Below are positions 1-8,139 of a stretch of 64,000 bases of DNA, piece by piece (the first letter of the stretch is position 1; each line of letters begins with the position of its first letter). The notes beneath the pieces were generated by a model that was not told the DNA's origin, did not search any database, and saw only the letters and a list, made by a program, of their open reading frames with translations. The translations under genes and the position numbers were made by a program. This DNA comes from Bradyrhizobium sp. CB1650 (GTDB lineage: Bacteria > Pseudomonadota > Alphaproteobacteria > Rhizobiales > Xanthobacteraceae), in assembly GCF_029761915.1 (NCBI RefSeq), contig NZ_CP121695.1, forward strand, positions 3,873,501 to 3,937,500, in the 5' to 3' direction.

Positions 1-592
1 CGGTCTTGGCCTTGATCAAATAATGGTAGTTCTGGACCGTCTTCACACTGAGATTGAGGTGCGAGGCGATCTGCTCGGTCGTCGCGCCGCCGGCGAACTG
101 ACGCAAAATCTCGATTTCGCGTTCACCCAATTGGTCCAGCACCGAACCGGTCGGCGCGAGGCTGTCCTCGGCCAGCACATGCGCGATGTCGTCGCTCATG
201 GCGCGCTCGCCGCGGGCGACGCTGCGGATCGCCGTGACGACAGCGGACGGCTCGCTGCTCTTGGTGACGAAGCCGCTGGCGCCGGCGCTGAAGGCGGCTT
301 TCACCAGCACCGCCTCGTTGTGCATGGTGAAGACCAGAATCCGCGCACGCGGGCTGCGGGCGCGGATGTTGCGGATCGCCTCCAGCCCGCTCGCGCCGGG
401 CATCGAGATGTCCATCACGACGACGTCGGGATCATGTGTCTTGAAGGCGGCATAGGCGTCCGCGGCGTTGTCGGCTTCCGCCACGACACGGAGGTCGCCC
501 TGGCTCTCCAGCACGCGCCGATAGCCCTGTCGCACGATCGGATGGTCGTCGACCAGCAGCACGGAGATGCCTGTTGTCGCAACCTCGGTCAT
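1..592 (-). CDS. LuxR/NarL-type response regulator (C-terminus cut by window edge)
   Basis: The reading frame starts at ATG 592 and is still open at base 1, so about 197 residues are visible and the last few are missing. Residues 10-120 form a receiver domain: acidic pair in LLVDDHP, phospho-acceptor Asp61 in VVVMDISMPG and conserved Lys111 in FVTKSS. Residues from about 145 form a LuxR-type helix-turn-helix (GEREIEILRQFAGG, then TEQIASHLNLSVKTVQNY). It is a DNA-binding regulator presumably phosphorylated by the kinase encoded just upstream, whose stop lies 7 bases before this start. Family and pairing are clear; the genes controlled are unknown. Confidence 0.9.
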   Translation of the reverse strand, partial: MTEVATTGISVLLVDDHPIVRQGYRRVLESQGDLRVVAEADNAADAYAAFKTHDPDVVVMDISMPGASGLEAIRNIRARSPRARILVFTMHNEAVLVKAAFSAGASGFVTKSSEPSAVVTAIRSVARGERAMSDDIAHVLAEDSLAPTGSVLDQLGEREIEILRQFAGGATTEQIASHLNLSVKTVQNYHYLIKAKT

Positions 593-599
593 GCCGGCC

Positions 600-1970
600 T
601 CACGCCGCGAGCGGGATCGTGGCGGCCACGCTGAGCCCGCGCGTTGCAGGGAGGATCGACAGCGAGCCGCCGGCCGCCGCAACGCGCTCGCGAATGCCGG
701 TGAGGCCAAAGCCTGCGGAGCGCGCCACCTGCTCGGCATCGCCGCCGCCGTCATCCTCCACCCGGATCACGAGCGCATCGTCTGCGCCGGAACGGCGCTC
801 GATCCGCAACGAGATCTCGCGCGCCGCGCTGTGGCGCAGCGCATTGGTCAGGCATTCCTGGGCGACGCGATAGGCGGCGGTGGCGGCCGGGCCGCTGATG
901 TCGGTGAGGTCGCCCTTGAGATCGAGCTGGATCGTCGGCTGCGTCGCGCTCTGCGAGCGCCAGCTATCGACGAGATTGACGAGGCTCGCCTCCAGCCCGA
1001 GCTCCTCGGGCAGGGGATTGCGCAGCCGCTTCAGCGTATCGCGCAGCGAGGCCATGATGCGGTGGGTGGCCTGCGAGATCACGCGCGCGTCCTGCGCAAT
1101 GCCGTTGTCCTTGCTCTCCTTTGCGCTCGCCGTCTCGATCGTGTTGGCGAACGCCAGGATGGCCGACAGGTTCTGCCCGAACTCGTCGTGGAGCTCGCGC
1201 GCGAGCGCGCGGCGTTCGTCGTCGCGGATCTCGATCAGCCGCCTTGTCAGGGCCGCGCGCTGCTCGGTCGCCTCTTCCAGCCGGGCGCCGAGCTCGCCGA
1301 CGGCCTCGCCGATCATTGCGAGCTCCATCGAGCGGAAACGCGGCAGCGGTGTCCGATATTGGCCGCGCGCCATGCGCTGCAGTGCGGTGACGATCGCGCG
1401 CGCCGGCGCCAGCGTGTGCGCGATCGCCAGCGAGGCGAGCAGCGCGATCGCCGCCGACATCAACAGCGCGACGTCGATCACGTTGAGGATGTACTCCCAG
1501 GCGAGCGAGATCGCGGCCGCTTCATCCGGGGTCGCAACAACCGTGCCGGCCGCCGCTGCGCGGGGACTGACGGGCCGCACCGCCTCGGCATGGCTGCCAA
1601 GGAAGGTCGGTACGATCGCCGCAAACCACCGCGGCGGCGCCTTGCCGATGCCCTGGTTCTGGCCACAGAGCGGCTTTTCGAACGCCGCCGCCGGCTGGAA
1701 CTCGACGCAGACGCCAGGCGAGATCAGCTTCATCGTCTCCAGCGTGCGCCAGTCGGGAACCGGCAGGAGGTGCTCGCGCATTCTGCTGCTGCGCAACAAC
1801 AGCTCGCGCCAGTACAGCGCCTCCAGCGCCTTGGCGAGGCGCTGGGCGGACGCCGCGGTGGCGCGGTCGACGCTGCGATAGGCGTCGAACGTGGCCCACA
1901 CCGTCGCCGCCCCGAGGCAGAGCGCGACGATGAGAAGCAGGCGGGCGACGAGCTGGAGCACGAGACGCAT
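600..1970 (-). CDS. Membrane sensor histidine kinase, NarX/DegS-like (HisKA_3)
   Basis: Partner kinase of the adjacent response regulator. From ATG 1970 the protein has an N-terminal membrane helix (LVARLLLIVALCLGAATVWA), a periplasmic sensor region of about 150 residues, a second helix (VALLMSAAIALLASLAIAHT), a HAMP-like linker, then the HisKA_3 dimerisation helix with the phospho-acceptor His in RRALARELHDEFGQNLSAIL, and an ATPase domain with N-box (AQECLTNALRH) and G-boxes (VEDDGGG, GFGLTGIRERV). The open frame extends 33 codons further upstream, but that part (RRRGVVTVSLANVGG) lacks family character and 1970 places the membrane helix normally. The inducing signal cannot be read from sequence. 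Confidence 0.9.
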   Translation of the reverse strand: MRLVLQLVARLLLIVALCLGAATVWATFDAYRSVDRATAASAQRLAKALEALYWRELLLRSSRMREHLLPVPDWRTLETMKLISPGVCVEFQPAAAFEKPLCGQNQGIGKAPPRWFAAIVPTFLGSHAEAVRPVSPRAAAAGTVVATPDEAAAISLAWEYILNVIDVALLMSAAIALLASLAIAHTLAPARAIVTALQRMARGQYRTPLPRFRSMELAMIGEAVGELGARLEEATEQRAALTRRLIEIRDDERRALARELHDEFGQNLSAILAFANTIETASAKESKDNGIAQDARVISQATHRIMASLRDTLKRLRNPLPEELGLEASLVNLVDSWRSQSATQPTIQLDLKGDLTDISGPAATAAYRVAQECLTNALRHSAAREISLRIERRSGADDALVIRVEDDGGGDAEQVARSAGFGLTGIRERVAAAGGSLSILPATRGLSVAATIPLAA

Positions 1971-2158
1971 GCGATCACCCCCGACGTTTGCTAAGCTCAC
2001 AGTAACAACGCCGCGGCGCCTTGCCAATTGCAGGGAAGGGCAGGATTGCGGCTCGGGCAAATTTCCCAAGCCAGTTTGGGCATGGCTCTTTGGACCGGGC
2101 TCTGCGACTTTGATCTAATCCGCGACGAAAGATCGTTGCAGGCCGGGAGCAATGCAGC

Positions 2159-2920
2159 ATGAGCTCGATCACGATTGGACCGACCGCACGGCTATCGGCC
2201 GACCCGTCAGAGCGGAGCGCGCTGCTGTTCTGGATGATCTTCACCGGCCTTTCCATCTTCGCCGTCATCCTGTTGTGGCGGTTCGGGCTGATCCACCTGA
2301 TGCTGACCTCGGACCGGACCTACATTTCGAGCGTGATCGCGGTGCTCTACATCGTCACCTGCGGTCACTGCTTTCTGCGGACGCGGGCGATCGCGCGTGA
2401 GGGGGCGGCGGCGCGGCGCTGCCGCGCCGTGCTGGCGGCGGCCGGTGGCAGCAAGGCGCTCGATACCAGCGCCACCTCGCTGCCGCGCGGGCTGGTGCGG
2501 GATCACATCGAAAGCCTGGTGACGAAGGCGGCCGCGCAGGACTACAGGCCGGTCGACCAGACGCTGCTGCTGCGAAACCTCGCCGACCGCCTGCGCGGCT
2601 CCAATGGGTTCGGCGCCTTCGTCTCCGACACGCTGATGAAGCTCGGCCTGCTCGGCACCATCATCGGCTTCATCATCATGCTGGCGCCGATCGCGGGGCT
2701 GGACGCCGCGGACAAGGTCGCGATGCGCTCCTCGATGGGAATGATGAGCGACGGCATGGCGGTCGCGATGTACACGACGCTCGCAGGTCTCATCGGCTCG
2801 ATCCTGGTCCGGATCCAGTACTACATGCTGGACGCCGCGACCCAGCGCGTGTTTTCCGACGCCGTCGTGCTGACGGAGACCTACGTCACGCCGGCATTGG
2901 AACGCCGTCATGATGGATGA
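2159..2920 (+). CDS. MotA/TolQ/ExbB-family channel subunit
   Basis: A 253-residue inner-membrane protein with four predicted helices (about 22-45, 55-73, 158-182 and 200-223). The third and fourth match the pore-lining pair of ExbB/TolQ/MotA proteins: LMKLGLLGTIIGFIIML and GMAVAMYTTLAGLIGSILV. These families use ion flow across the inner membrane to energise a partner with one membrane span. A Shine-Dalgarno-like GGGAGC precedes ATG 2159. The stop overlaps the start of the next gene by 11 bases, implying co-translation with a protein that has exactly one N-terminal helix, as expected for an ExbD/MotB-like partner. No TonB, Tol or flagellar gene is nearby, so the work done is unknown. Confidence 0.8.
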   Translation: MSSITIGPTARLSADPSERSALLFWMIFTGLSIFAVILLWRFGLIHLMLTSDRTYISSVIAVLYIVTCGHCFLRTRAIAREGAAARRCRAVLAAAGGSKALDTSATSLPRGLVRDHIESLVTKAAAQDYRPVDQTLLLRNLADRLRGSNGFGAFVSDTLMKLGLLGTIIGFIIMLAPIAGLDAADKVAMRSSMGMMSDGMAVAMYTTLAGLIGSILVRIQYYMLDAATQRVFSDAVVLTETYVTPALERRHDG

Positions 2921-3581
2921 TTTCGGCCTCTATCCGCGCGAGGAGCCGTTCGACCCGCTGGGCGTGATGCTGTTCAAGGCGCTCCAGGTGATCGCCTTTC
3001 TGTTCTTCCTGGCCCTGCTCGCGGTCTCCCCGGATTCAAAGGACGGCAAGATCGACTCCAAGGCCGAGTTCATGATCACGCTGGACTGGCCGGACAATCA
3101 CCCCGACGATCTCGACCTGTTCGTGCAGGATCCCGCCGGCAATATCGCCTGGTACCGGCACCGCGAGGCCGGCTTCCTCACGCTCGACCGCGATGACCGT
3201 GGCGGCGCCAACGATTTCATCATGGTCAACGGCAAGAAGATCGCCTCGCCGATCCGCGAGGAGATCGTCACGGTGCGCGGCATCGTCGCCGGCGAATACA
3301 CCGTCAACATCTCGCACTTCGTGGCGACGACCGGCGAGCCGGTCCAGGCGAACGTGAAGGTGCAAAAGCTCAATCCGACCGCGCAGGTGATCTTCGACAA
3401 CAAGCTGACGCTCGATCACACCGGTGACGAGAAGACCGCGGTGCGGTTCCGGCTCGATGCCGAGGGCAAGGTGGTCAACGTGGACCAGCGACCGAAATCG
3501 CTGCTGGAGACGTTCCGCAGCAGTTGGCGCAACGGTGCCGATGTCGATGCCAAGACCGGTGTGAGGATACGCCGTGAGTGA
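2910..3581 (+). CDS. One-pass membrane protein with exported beta-sandwich-like domain
   Basis: 223 residues: a short cytoplasmic end, one helix (GVMLFKALQVIAFLFFLALLAV, about 18-39) and a periplasmic domain. The segment DWPDNHPDDLDLFVQDPAGN, followed by a glycine-rich acidic stretch (LDRDDRGGAND), resembles the repeated Asp-x-Asp-Leu pattern of YfaP/DUF2135-type domains, which are thought to be calcium-binding beta folds; this is resemblance by eye only. There is no Asp inside the helix, unlike ExbD or MotB, although an acidic run (PDSKDGKID) follows it directly. Start is ATG 2910 or 2913, inside the end of the channel gene. The likely role is to couple the channel to something in the periplasm. 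Otherwise unrecognised. Confidence 0.7.
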   Translation: MMDDFGLYPREEPFDPLGVMLFKALQVIAFLFFLALLAVSPDSKDGKIDSKAEFMITLDWPDNHPDDLDLFVQDPAGNIAWYRHREAGFLTLDRDDRGGANDFIMVNGKKIASPIREEIVTVRGIVAGEYTVNISHFVATTGEPVQANVKVQKLNPTAQVIFDNKLTLDHTGDEKTAVRFRLDAEGKVVNVDQRPKSLLETFRSSWRNGADVDAKTGVRIRRE

Positions 3582-4179
3582 TCTGCAACTGGTCATCCTG
3601 ACGCTGTCGATCGCCTACGCCGTCATCGGCGCGCTGCTCCTGGTCGTGCTGGTCTACGCCCGGCTGCACTGGTCGCTGAAGGCGATCGCCGTGGTCGTGA
3701 CCAGCGTGTTCTACGTCGTCAGCTTCGGCGGGATGCGCGGGCTGCTCGGCTGGGCCAGCGCGGAGCGGATGCCGACCTCGTTCAAGCTGCTCCAGGCGCG
3801 TATCGTGGAGCCGCACTCGCTGGCCGGCGACCCGGGCTCGATCTATTTCTGGGTCGAGGAGCTCGATGAAGACAATCGCCCGAGCGGCATCCCGCGGGCG
3901 TTTCGCATTCCCTATGACGACTCCCTGGCGGAGAAGACCCATGCGGCGCAGAACGAGATCGCGGCAGGGCATCCGCAGGGCGGGCGCGCGGCCGATTTCG
4001 GCGGTGGCGAGGGCTCCATCATCGACATGGTCCGGGAATATGTGACGCCCAAGACCATCCTCGAGACGTCCGGCGGCGACTCCTCGACCGGCGAGTTCAA
4101 CGCCCCACCGGCCGGCGCGCAAGGTGCCGTGTTTACGCCGCTGCCGCCGCCCCGGATGCCGCCGAAAGACGAGCAATAG
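3574..4179 (+). CDS. Two-pass membrane protein of unknown function
   Basis: 201 residues beginning at GTG 3574, which lies inside the last codons of the preceding gene (8-base overlap). Two hydrophobic helices (about 4-29 and 34-56) are followed by a soluble part of about 145 residues with a YFWVEELDEDNRPSGIPRAF segment and a proline-rich tail (PLPPPRMPPKDEQ). I do not recognise the family. The tight overlap with the channel subunit and the one-pass protein indicates one functional unit. It ends 117 bases before the metallophosphoesterase gene on the same strand. Confidence 0.65.
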   Translation: MSDLQLVILTLSIAYAVIGALLLVVLVYARLHWSLKAIAVVVTSVFYVVSFGGMRGLLGWASAERMPTSFKLLQARIVEPHSLAGDPGSIYFWVEELDEDNRPSGIPRAFRIPYDDSLAEKTHAAQNEIAAGHPQGGRAADFGGGEGSIIDMVREYVTPKTILETSGGDSSTGEFNAPPAGAQGAVFTPLPPPRMPPKDEQ

Positions 4180-4296
4180 GCTCTTCACCATTGCGATGGC
4201 GGCGCGCTGGCAAACAGCCCTGGGCTGGCGCATCTTGTTGATGTCCCTCAAATTGGCTTTATCGGCGTCCAGATAGCCTTCGAGGGTGGAGGGTGC

Positions 4297-5037
4297 GTGC
4301 TCCTAGCGGTCTTCTCGGATATCCATGGCAATCGGCAGGCGTTCGATGCCTGCCTCAAGGCCGCGCGGGCACGCGGCGCCGAGCGGATTGTGCTGCTCGG
4401 CGATCTCGTCGGCTATGGTGCCGACCCGGAATGGGTGGTGGATACCGCGATGGACCTGGTCGCCCATGGCGCCGTCGCGGTGCGCGGCAATCATGACCAG
4501 GCGGTGAATTCCTCGGCCGAGACCATGAACGCCGAGGCGCAGATCGCGATCGAATGGACGCGGGGGCGGCTCGACGTCGTGCAGCGCCGGTTCCTCGCCG
4601 AGCTGCCGATGCTCGTGGAGGACGGCGACCGACTGTTCGTGCACTCGGAGGCCTCGAATCCCCAACGCTGGTACTATGTCCGCTCGACGGCGGACGCCGC
4701 CAAGAGCCTGATATCGACGCCTGCGCACGTCACCTTCTGCGGGCATATCCACCGGCCCGCGCTCTATTCGATGTCGGTGACGGCGAAGATGACGAGCTTC
4801 GTGCCCAAGACCGACGTCTCCGTGCAGCTCCTGCGCGGCCGGCAATGGCTTGCCGTGCTCGGCGCGGTCGGCCAGCCGCGCGACGGCGATCCGTCGGCGG
4901 CCTTCGTGCTGTTCGACACGGTCTCGTGCGAGATCACCTATTGCCGCGCGCCCTATGACATCGCGAGCGCGGCGAACCGGATCCGCGAGAACGGCCTGCC
5001 GCCCTGGCTCGCCGACCGGCTGTCGGAAGGACGCTGA
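4297..5037 (+). CDS. Calcineurin-like metallophosphoesterase
   Basis: 246 residues starting at GTG 4297. It carries the metal-binding signature of YfcE/MPP-type phosphoesterases in order: Asp8 and His10 in FSDIHGN, Asp36 in GDLVGYG, Asn65-His66 in GNHD and the late GHIH (TFCGHIHRPA). These residues hold a two-metal centre that hydrolyses phosphoester bonds; bacterial members act on phosphoproteins, nucleotides or phosphodiesters, and the substrate here is not evident. The stop lies 5 bases before a Ser/Thr kinase gene, so the pair could set and remove phosphorylation of shared targets, but this is inference from adjacency. Confidence 0.85.
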   Translation: MLLAVFSDIHGNRQAFDACLKAARARGAERIVLLGDLVGYGADPEWVVDTAMDLVAHGAVAVRGNHDQAVNSSAETMNAEAQIAIEWTRGRLDVVQRRFLAELPMLVEDGDRLFVHSEASNPQRWYYVRSTADAAKSLISTPAHVTFCGHIHRPALYSMSVTAKMTSFVPKTDVSVQLLRGRQWLAVLGAVGQPRDGDPSAAFVLFDTVSCEITYCRAPYDIASAANRIRENGLPPWLADRLSEGR

Positions 5038-5042
5038 CGGCG

Positions 5043-6482
5043 ATGCCGATACCTCTGGTCAAGCCCGGCGCGGAGATCGACGGCTACACCATCGGCGAGG
5101 GCGTCCATGCCGGCGGCATGGCGACGCTGTGGAGCGTCACTCATCCCGGCATCGACGTGCCGCTGCTGATGAAGATCCCGCGGGTGTCCGAGGGCGAGGA
5201 CCCGGCCGCGATCGTCTCCTTCGAGATGGAGATGATGATCCTGCCGAGGCTTGCAGGACCCCACGTGCCAACTTGTTTCGGCACGGGCGATTTCGCCCAC
5301 CAGCCCTATGTCGTCATCGAGCGCATTCCGGGGACCACGCTGTACAAGCGGCTGCCCGACCTGCCACTGGCTTACGACGAGGCGCGGGTGCTCGTTGCGA
5401 AAATCGCGACCGCGCTCGCCGACCTGCACCGGCAGAACGTGATCCATCACGACATCAAGCCGAGCAGTATCATGTTCCGCGACGGTGGCGAGGCGGTGTT
5501 GATCGACTATGGCCTGTCGCACCACAACCATCTGCCGGACCTGTTGCAGGAGGAGTTCCGCCTGCCTTACGGCACCGCACCCTACATGGCGCCGGAACGG
5601 CTCTTGGGGGTGCGCGACGATCCGCGCAGCGATCTGTTTTCGCTCGGCGTGCTGCTCTATTTCTTCACGACCGGCGAGCGGCCGTTCGGCGAGGGCGAGA
5701 CGCTGCGCGCGATGCGCCGCCGGCTCTGGCGCGATCCGCATCCGCCGCGCAAGCTGCGCCCCGACTATCCGCCCTGGCTCCAGGAGGTGGTGCTGCGCTG
5801 TCTGGAGATCGAGCCGGTCTGGCGCTATCCGACCGCGGCCCAGCTTGCCTTCGACCTTGCCCATCCGGACCAGGTCAAGCTCACCGCGCGCTCGGAGCGG
5901 TTGAAGCGCGATCCCCTCAGCATCGCCTGGCGGCGCCGTTTCAACCAGGGCGTCATGCAGCCGCGCGCGAAATCGGATGTCGCGACGCAGATCGCATCGA
6001 GCCCCATCCTCGCGGTCGCGCTCGACACTGCGGAAGGCGCGCCTGAGCTGAACGAAGCGCTTCGTGTCACGACCGAACGCATTCTCGCGACACTACCGTC
6101 CGCGCGGCTCGCCTGCGTCAATGTGCTGAAACTCAACCGCATCGCCATCGACCGGACGTTGGACGAGCAAGGCTCCAACAAGCATATCGACCGCCTGGTG
6201 GCGCTCAGACACTGGGCTACCCCGCTCAAGCTGGACGAGAGCCGGCTGTCGGTTCACGTGCTGGAGGCCGTCGATCCCGCCGCCGCGCTACTGGAATTCG
6301 CCGAGATCAACCAGGTCGACCATGTCATCATCGGCGCGCGGCAGGGCTCGTTCAGACGCACGCTGCTCGGCAGCGTCTCGGCCAAGGTCGCCGCGGAAGC
6401 GACCTGCACCGTCACGGTGGTGCGGCCGCCGCGGATGGCGGCGGATGCGGCCGAGCCGGATGCAGACGAGGCGACGGGATGA
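5043..6482 (+). CDS. Ser/Thr protein kinase fused to universal stress protein domain
   Basis: 479 residues. Residues about 14-270 are a Hanks-type kinase: glycine-rich start (IGEGVHAGGMATLW), candidate ATP-anchoring Lys44 (LLMKIPR), Glu61 or Glu63, catalytic-loop HHDIKPSS (135-142), metal-binding DYG (155-157), APE motif in YMAPERL and a conserved DLFSLGVLLY helix. Residues about 320-468 are a UspA-like nucleotide-binding domain ending in IIGARQGSFRRTLLGSVS and CTVTVVRPP. The catalytic loop lacks the usual Arg before Asp and has Ser142 where the metal-binding Asn normally sits, and DFG is DYG, so activity may be altered. There is no transmembrane segment. It probably transmits a stress or nucleotide signal together with the upstream phosphoesterase. 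Confidence 0.88.
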   Translation: MPIPLVKPGAEIDGYTIGEGVHAGGMATLWSVTHPGIDVPLLMKIPRVSEGEDPAAIVSFEMEMMILPRLAGPHVPTCFGTGDFAHQPYVVIERIPGTTLYKRLPDLPLAYDEARVLVAKIATALADLHRQNVIHHDIKPSSIMFRDGGEAVLIDYGLSHHNHLPDLLQEEFRLPYGTAPYMAPERLLGVRDDPRSDLFSLGVLLYFFTTGERPFGEGETLRAMRRRLWRDPHPPRKLRPDYPPWLQEVVLRCLEIEPVWRYPTAAQLAFDLAHPDQVKLTARSERLKRDPLSIAWRRRFNQGVMQPRAKSDVATQIASSPILAVALDTAEGAPELNEALRVTTERILATLPSARLACVNVLKLNRIAIDRTLDEQGSNKHIDRLVALRHWATPLKLDESRLSVHVLEAVDPAAALLEFAEINQVDHVIIGARQGSFRRTLLGSVSAKVAAEATCTVTVVRPPRMAADAAEPDADEATG

Positions 6483-6502
6483 AGCTTCCCCCGCAGGCCG
6501 GG

Positions 6503-6685
6503 TCAGGCCGTGTGCGGGGCGCGCTTGCGGCGGATCGGCCAGGAGAAGTGCGGACCGGCTTCGCCGTGATCTGCGCTGCCGCCGAAGTACTGGATGATCT
6601 CGCGGCAGGGCTCGCAATTGAAGAGGTCAAGCGAGGCGGTTGCCTTGGTCATTTCCCTCAGGCAGTTCGGGCAGTGCGGTTTCAT
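6503..6685 (-). CDS. Small zinc-ribbon-like protein
   Basis: A 60-residue protein from ATG 6685; a TTG one codon upstream is less likely. Two Cys pairs, CPNC near the N-terminus and CEPC about 20 residues later, are spaced as in minimal zinc ribbons. The rest is basic (SWPIRRKRAPHT). It lies 22 bases downstream of another small same-strand gene and converges on the kinase-USP gene, whose stop is 20 bases away. The product is probably a metal-binding small protein; no partner or role can be assigned. Confidence 0.6.
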   Translation of the reverse strand: MKPHCPNCLREMTKATASLDLFNCEPCREIIQYFGGSADHGEAGPHFSWPIRRKRAPHTA

Positions 6686-6707
6686 CAATTCAATCCGGAA
6701 AAAGGCT

Positions 6708-6893
6708 TCAAGGCCGGTGCGGCGACCGGAACGGGTGATCCCGTTCCGCCATCTCGGCGCCGATGTTGTCGCGCATCTCGTCTTCGGTATGTTCGAGACG
6801 GCCGAAGAAATAATCGAGGTCGGGATGCGGGCGCCTTGGGATGCGGCACCGGCGCTTCGGCTGACGCCTCACGATTGCGATCTGCACGGGCAT
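6708..6893 (-). CDS. Small basic protein, coupled to upstream microprotein
   Basis: 61 residues. The ATG at 6893 overlaps the stop of the preceding 44-codon gene in a TGATG arrangement, which favours coupled translation. The N-terminal half is strongly basic (RRQPKRRCRIPRRPHP) and the second half acidic and helical (DLDYFFGRLEHTEDEMRDNI). The frame stays open upstream to 7163, but that extension is antisense-like in composition and overlaps the better-supported 44-residue frame. No family recognised. Confidence 0.5.
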   Translation of the reverse strand: MPVQIAIVRRQPKRRCRIPRRPHPDLDYFFGRLEHTEDEMRDNIGAEMAERDHPFRSPHRP

Positions 6894-7027
6894 CACACCC
6901 TGTCGCGACGGATGCTGCGTGCGGAATGTGCCGGCGCCTTCACCGGTCCGGCCGATGGGCCAAACACAACGAACGCACAAAAACCAAGCCACAACGCCAC
7001 GCCAGTCCAAACCAGGGTTGTCGTCAT
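6893..7027 (-). CDS. 44-residue single-pass membrane microprotein
   Basis: An open frame from ATG 7027 to TGA 6893 encodes 44 residues: a clean hydrophobic helix (LVWTGVALWLGFCAFVVFG, about 5-23) followed by a basic tail (HSARSIRRDRV). A GGGAG Shine-Dalgarno sits 6 bases before the ATG. It is first of three consecutive very small genes on this strand, downstream of rpe by 157 bases. The evidence is start signal, membrane topology and coupling to the next gene; there is no known family. Confidence 0.5.
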   Translation of the reverse strand: MTTTLVWTGVALWLGFCAFVVFGPSAGPVKAPAHSARSIRRDRV

Positions 7028-7184
7028 GATGTGCTCCCGCCAAACAGGCAGGACGCAGCTTGCAGTGATTTGCGCGAATCAGGGAAGTCCGGAGGAGTAC
7101 GGATTTAGGTTGCAATTTTAGGAATTGCGCGCCGCGCCACAAGAGCCGCGGCTCTTGCATCACGCATGTCGAGCCTGATGTGGC

Positions 7185-7886
7185 TCAGATCGCTTCGCCA
7201 CGCGCCCCGAGCGCGGCGTTGCGGATCGCGGCGATGTTGGTCTTGTAGGCCTCCAGCGTGCCGCCCCTGAACACCGAGGTGCCGGCGACGAACGCATTGG
7301 CGCCGGCGGCGGCCAGCGCGCCGGCGACATCGGGGCCGACGCCGCCATCGACCTCGATGTCGATCGGGCGGCCCGCGGTCATCGCGCGGATGTCGCGGAT
7401 CTTGCCGATTGCGGAGGCGACGAAGGTCTGGCCGCCGAAGCCGGGATTGACCGACATCACCAGCACGAGGTCGATCAGATCGAGGACGTATTCGAGCGCG
7501 CTGATCGGTGTGCCCGGGTTGAGCGAGACGCCGGCCTTCTTGCCCAGCGCGCGGATTGCCTGGAGCGAGCGGTGCAGATGCGGACCTGCCTCCGCATGCA
7601 CGGTGATGTGGTCGCAGCCGGCTTTCGCGAACGCCTCGAGATAGGGGTCGCAGGGCGAGATCATCAGATGCGCGTCGAAGATCTTCTTCGTATGCGGGCG
7701 CATCGCCTTGATGACGTCGGGGCCGTAGGAAATGTTCGGAACAAAGTGCCCGTCCATCACGTCGAGATGGATCCAGTCCGCACCGGCCGCGTCCACCGCG
7801 CGGACCTCTTCGCCGAGCCGGGAAAAATCCGAGGCCAGGATGGAAGGCGCGATCGCCAGGGGGCGGGGGCTGAGGGCTTGGGTCAT
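7185..7886 (-). CDS. rpe: Ribulose-phosphate 3-epimerase
   Basis: 233 residues, full length for the family. It interconverts D-ribulose 5-phosphate and D-xylulose 5-phosphate in the pentose phosphate and Calvin cycles in the cytoplasm. Diagnostic motifs of the TIM barrel are visible: [17 protein letters not shown], the metal-site [36 protein letters not shown] and the phosphate-binding EVDGGV...[11 protein letters not shown] 7886 directly precedes the typical N-terminus. The gene stands apart from other sugar-phosphate genes here, so it is likely the housekeeping copy, but a second copy elsewhere cannot be excluded. Confidence 0.95.
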   Translation of the reverse strand: MTQALSPRPLAIAPSILASDFSRLGEEVRAVDAAGADWIHLDVMDGHFVPNISYGPDVIKAMRPHTKKIFDAHLMISPCDPYLEAFAKAGCDHITVHAEAGPHLHRSLQAIRALGKKAGVSLNPGTPISALEYVLDLIDLVLVMSVNPGFGGQTFVASAIGKIRDIRAMTAGRPIDIEVDGGVGPDVAGALAAAGANAFVAGTSVFRGGTLEAYKTNIAAIRNAALGARGEAI

Positions 7887-8139
7887 GAGCGCGATTTCCC
7901 GTGGCGGCCGAAAGAGGTGAGGCCTCGCCTAACATGGGCATTTGCGCCGGGCAATGCAGGGGAGGCCTGCTTCCTGTGGGTGGAAATTTCTGCCGCCGGC
8001 GGCATGAATTGCCGATGTTCCCGAGCTTCGGAAGGCACGGTCGAGCCGGATTTCATTGAGCTTTTCGTGCTGGCACGGCGCTTGCTGACCAAGCGTAAGA
8101 ACATTGGCCGCGGCATGCCGCATCGGTTGGAGTTGTGCA

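Noticed and set aside
2159..4179. Zorya-type phage defence system
   Set aside because: A MotA-like subunit is present, but there is no OmpA-domain partner, helicase or nuclease as Zorya requires.
6708..7163. 151-codon minus-strand frame
   Set aside because: Only its last 61 codons look coding; the upstream part overlaps a 44-codon frame with a better start and membrane helix.
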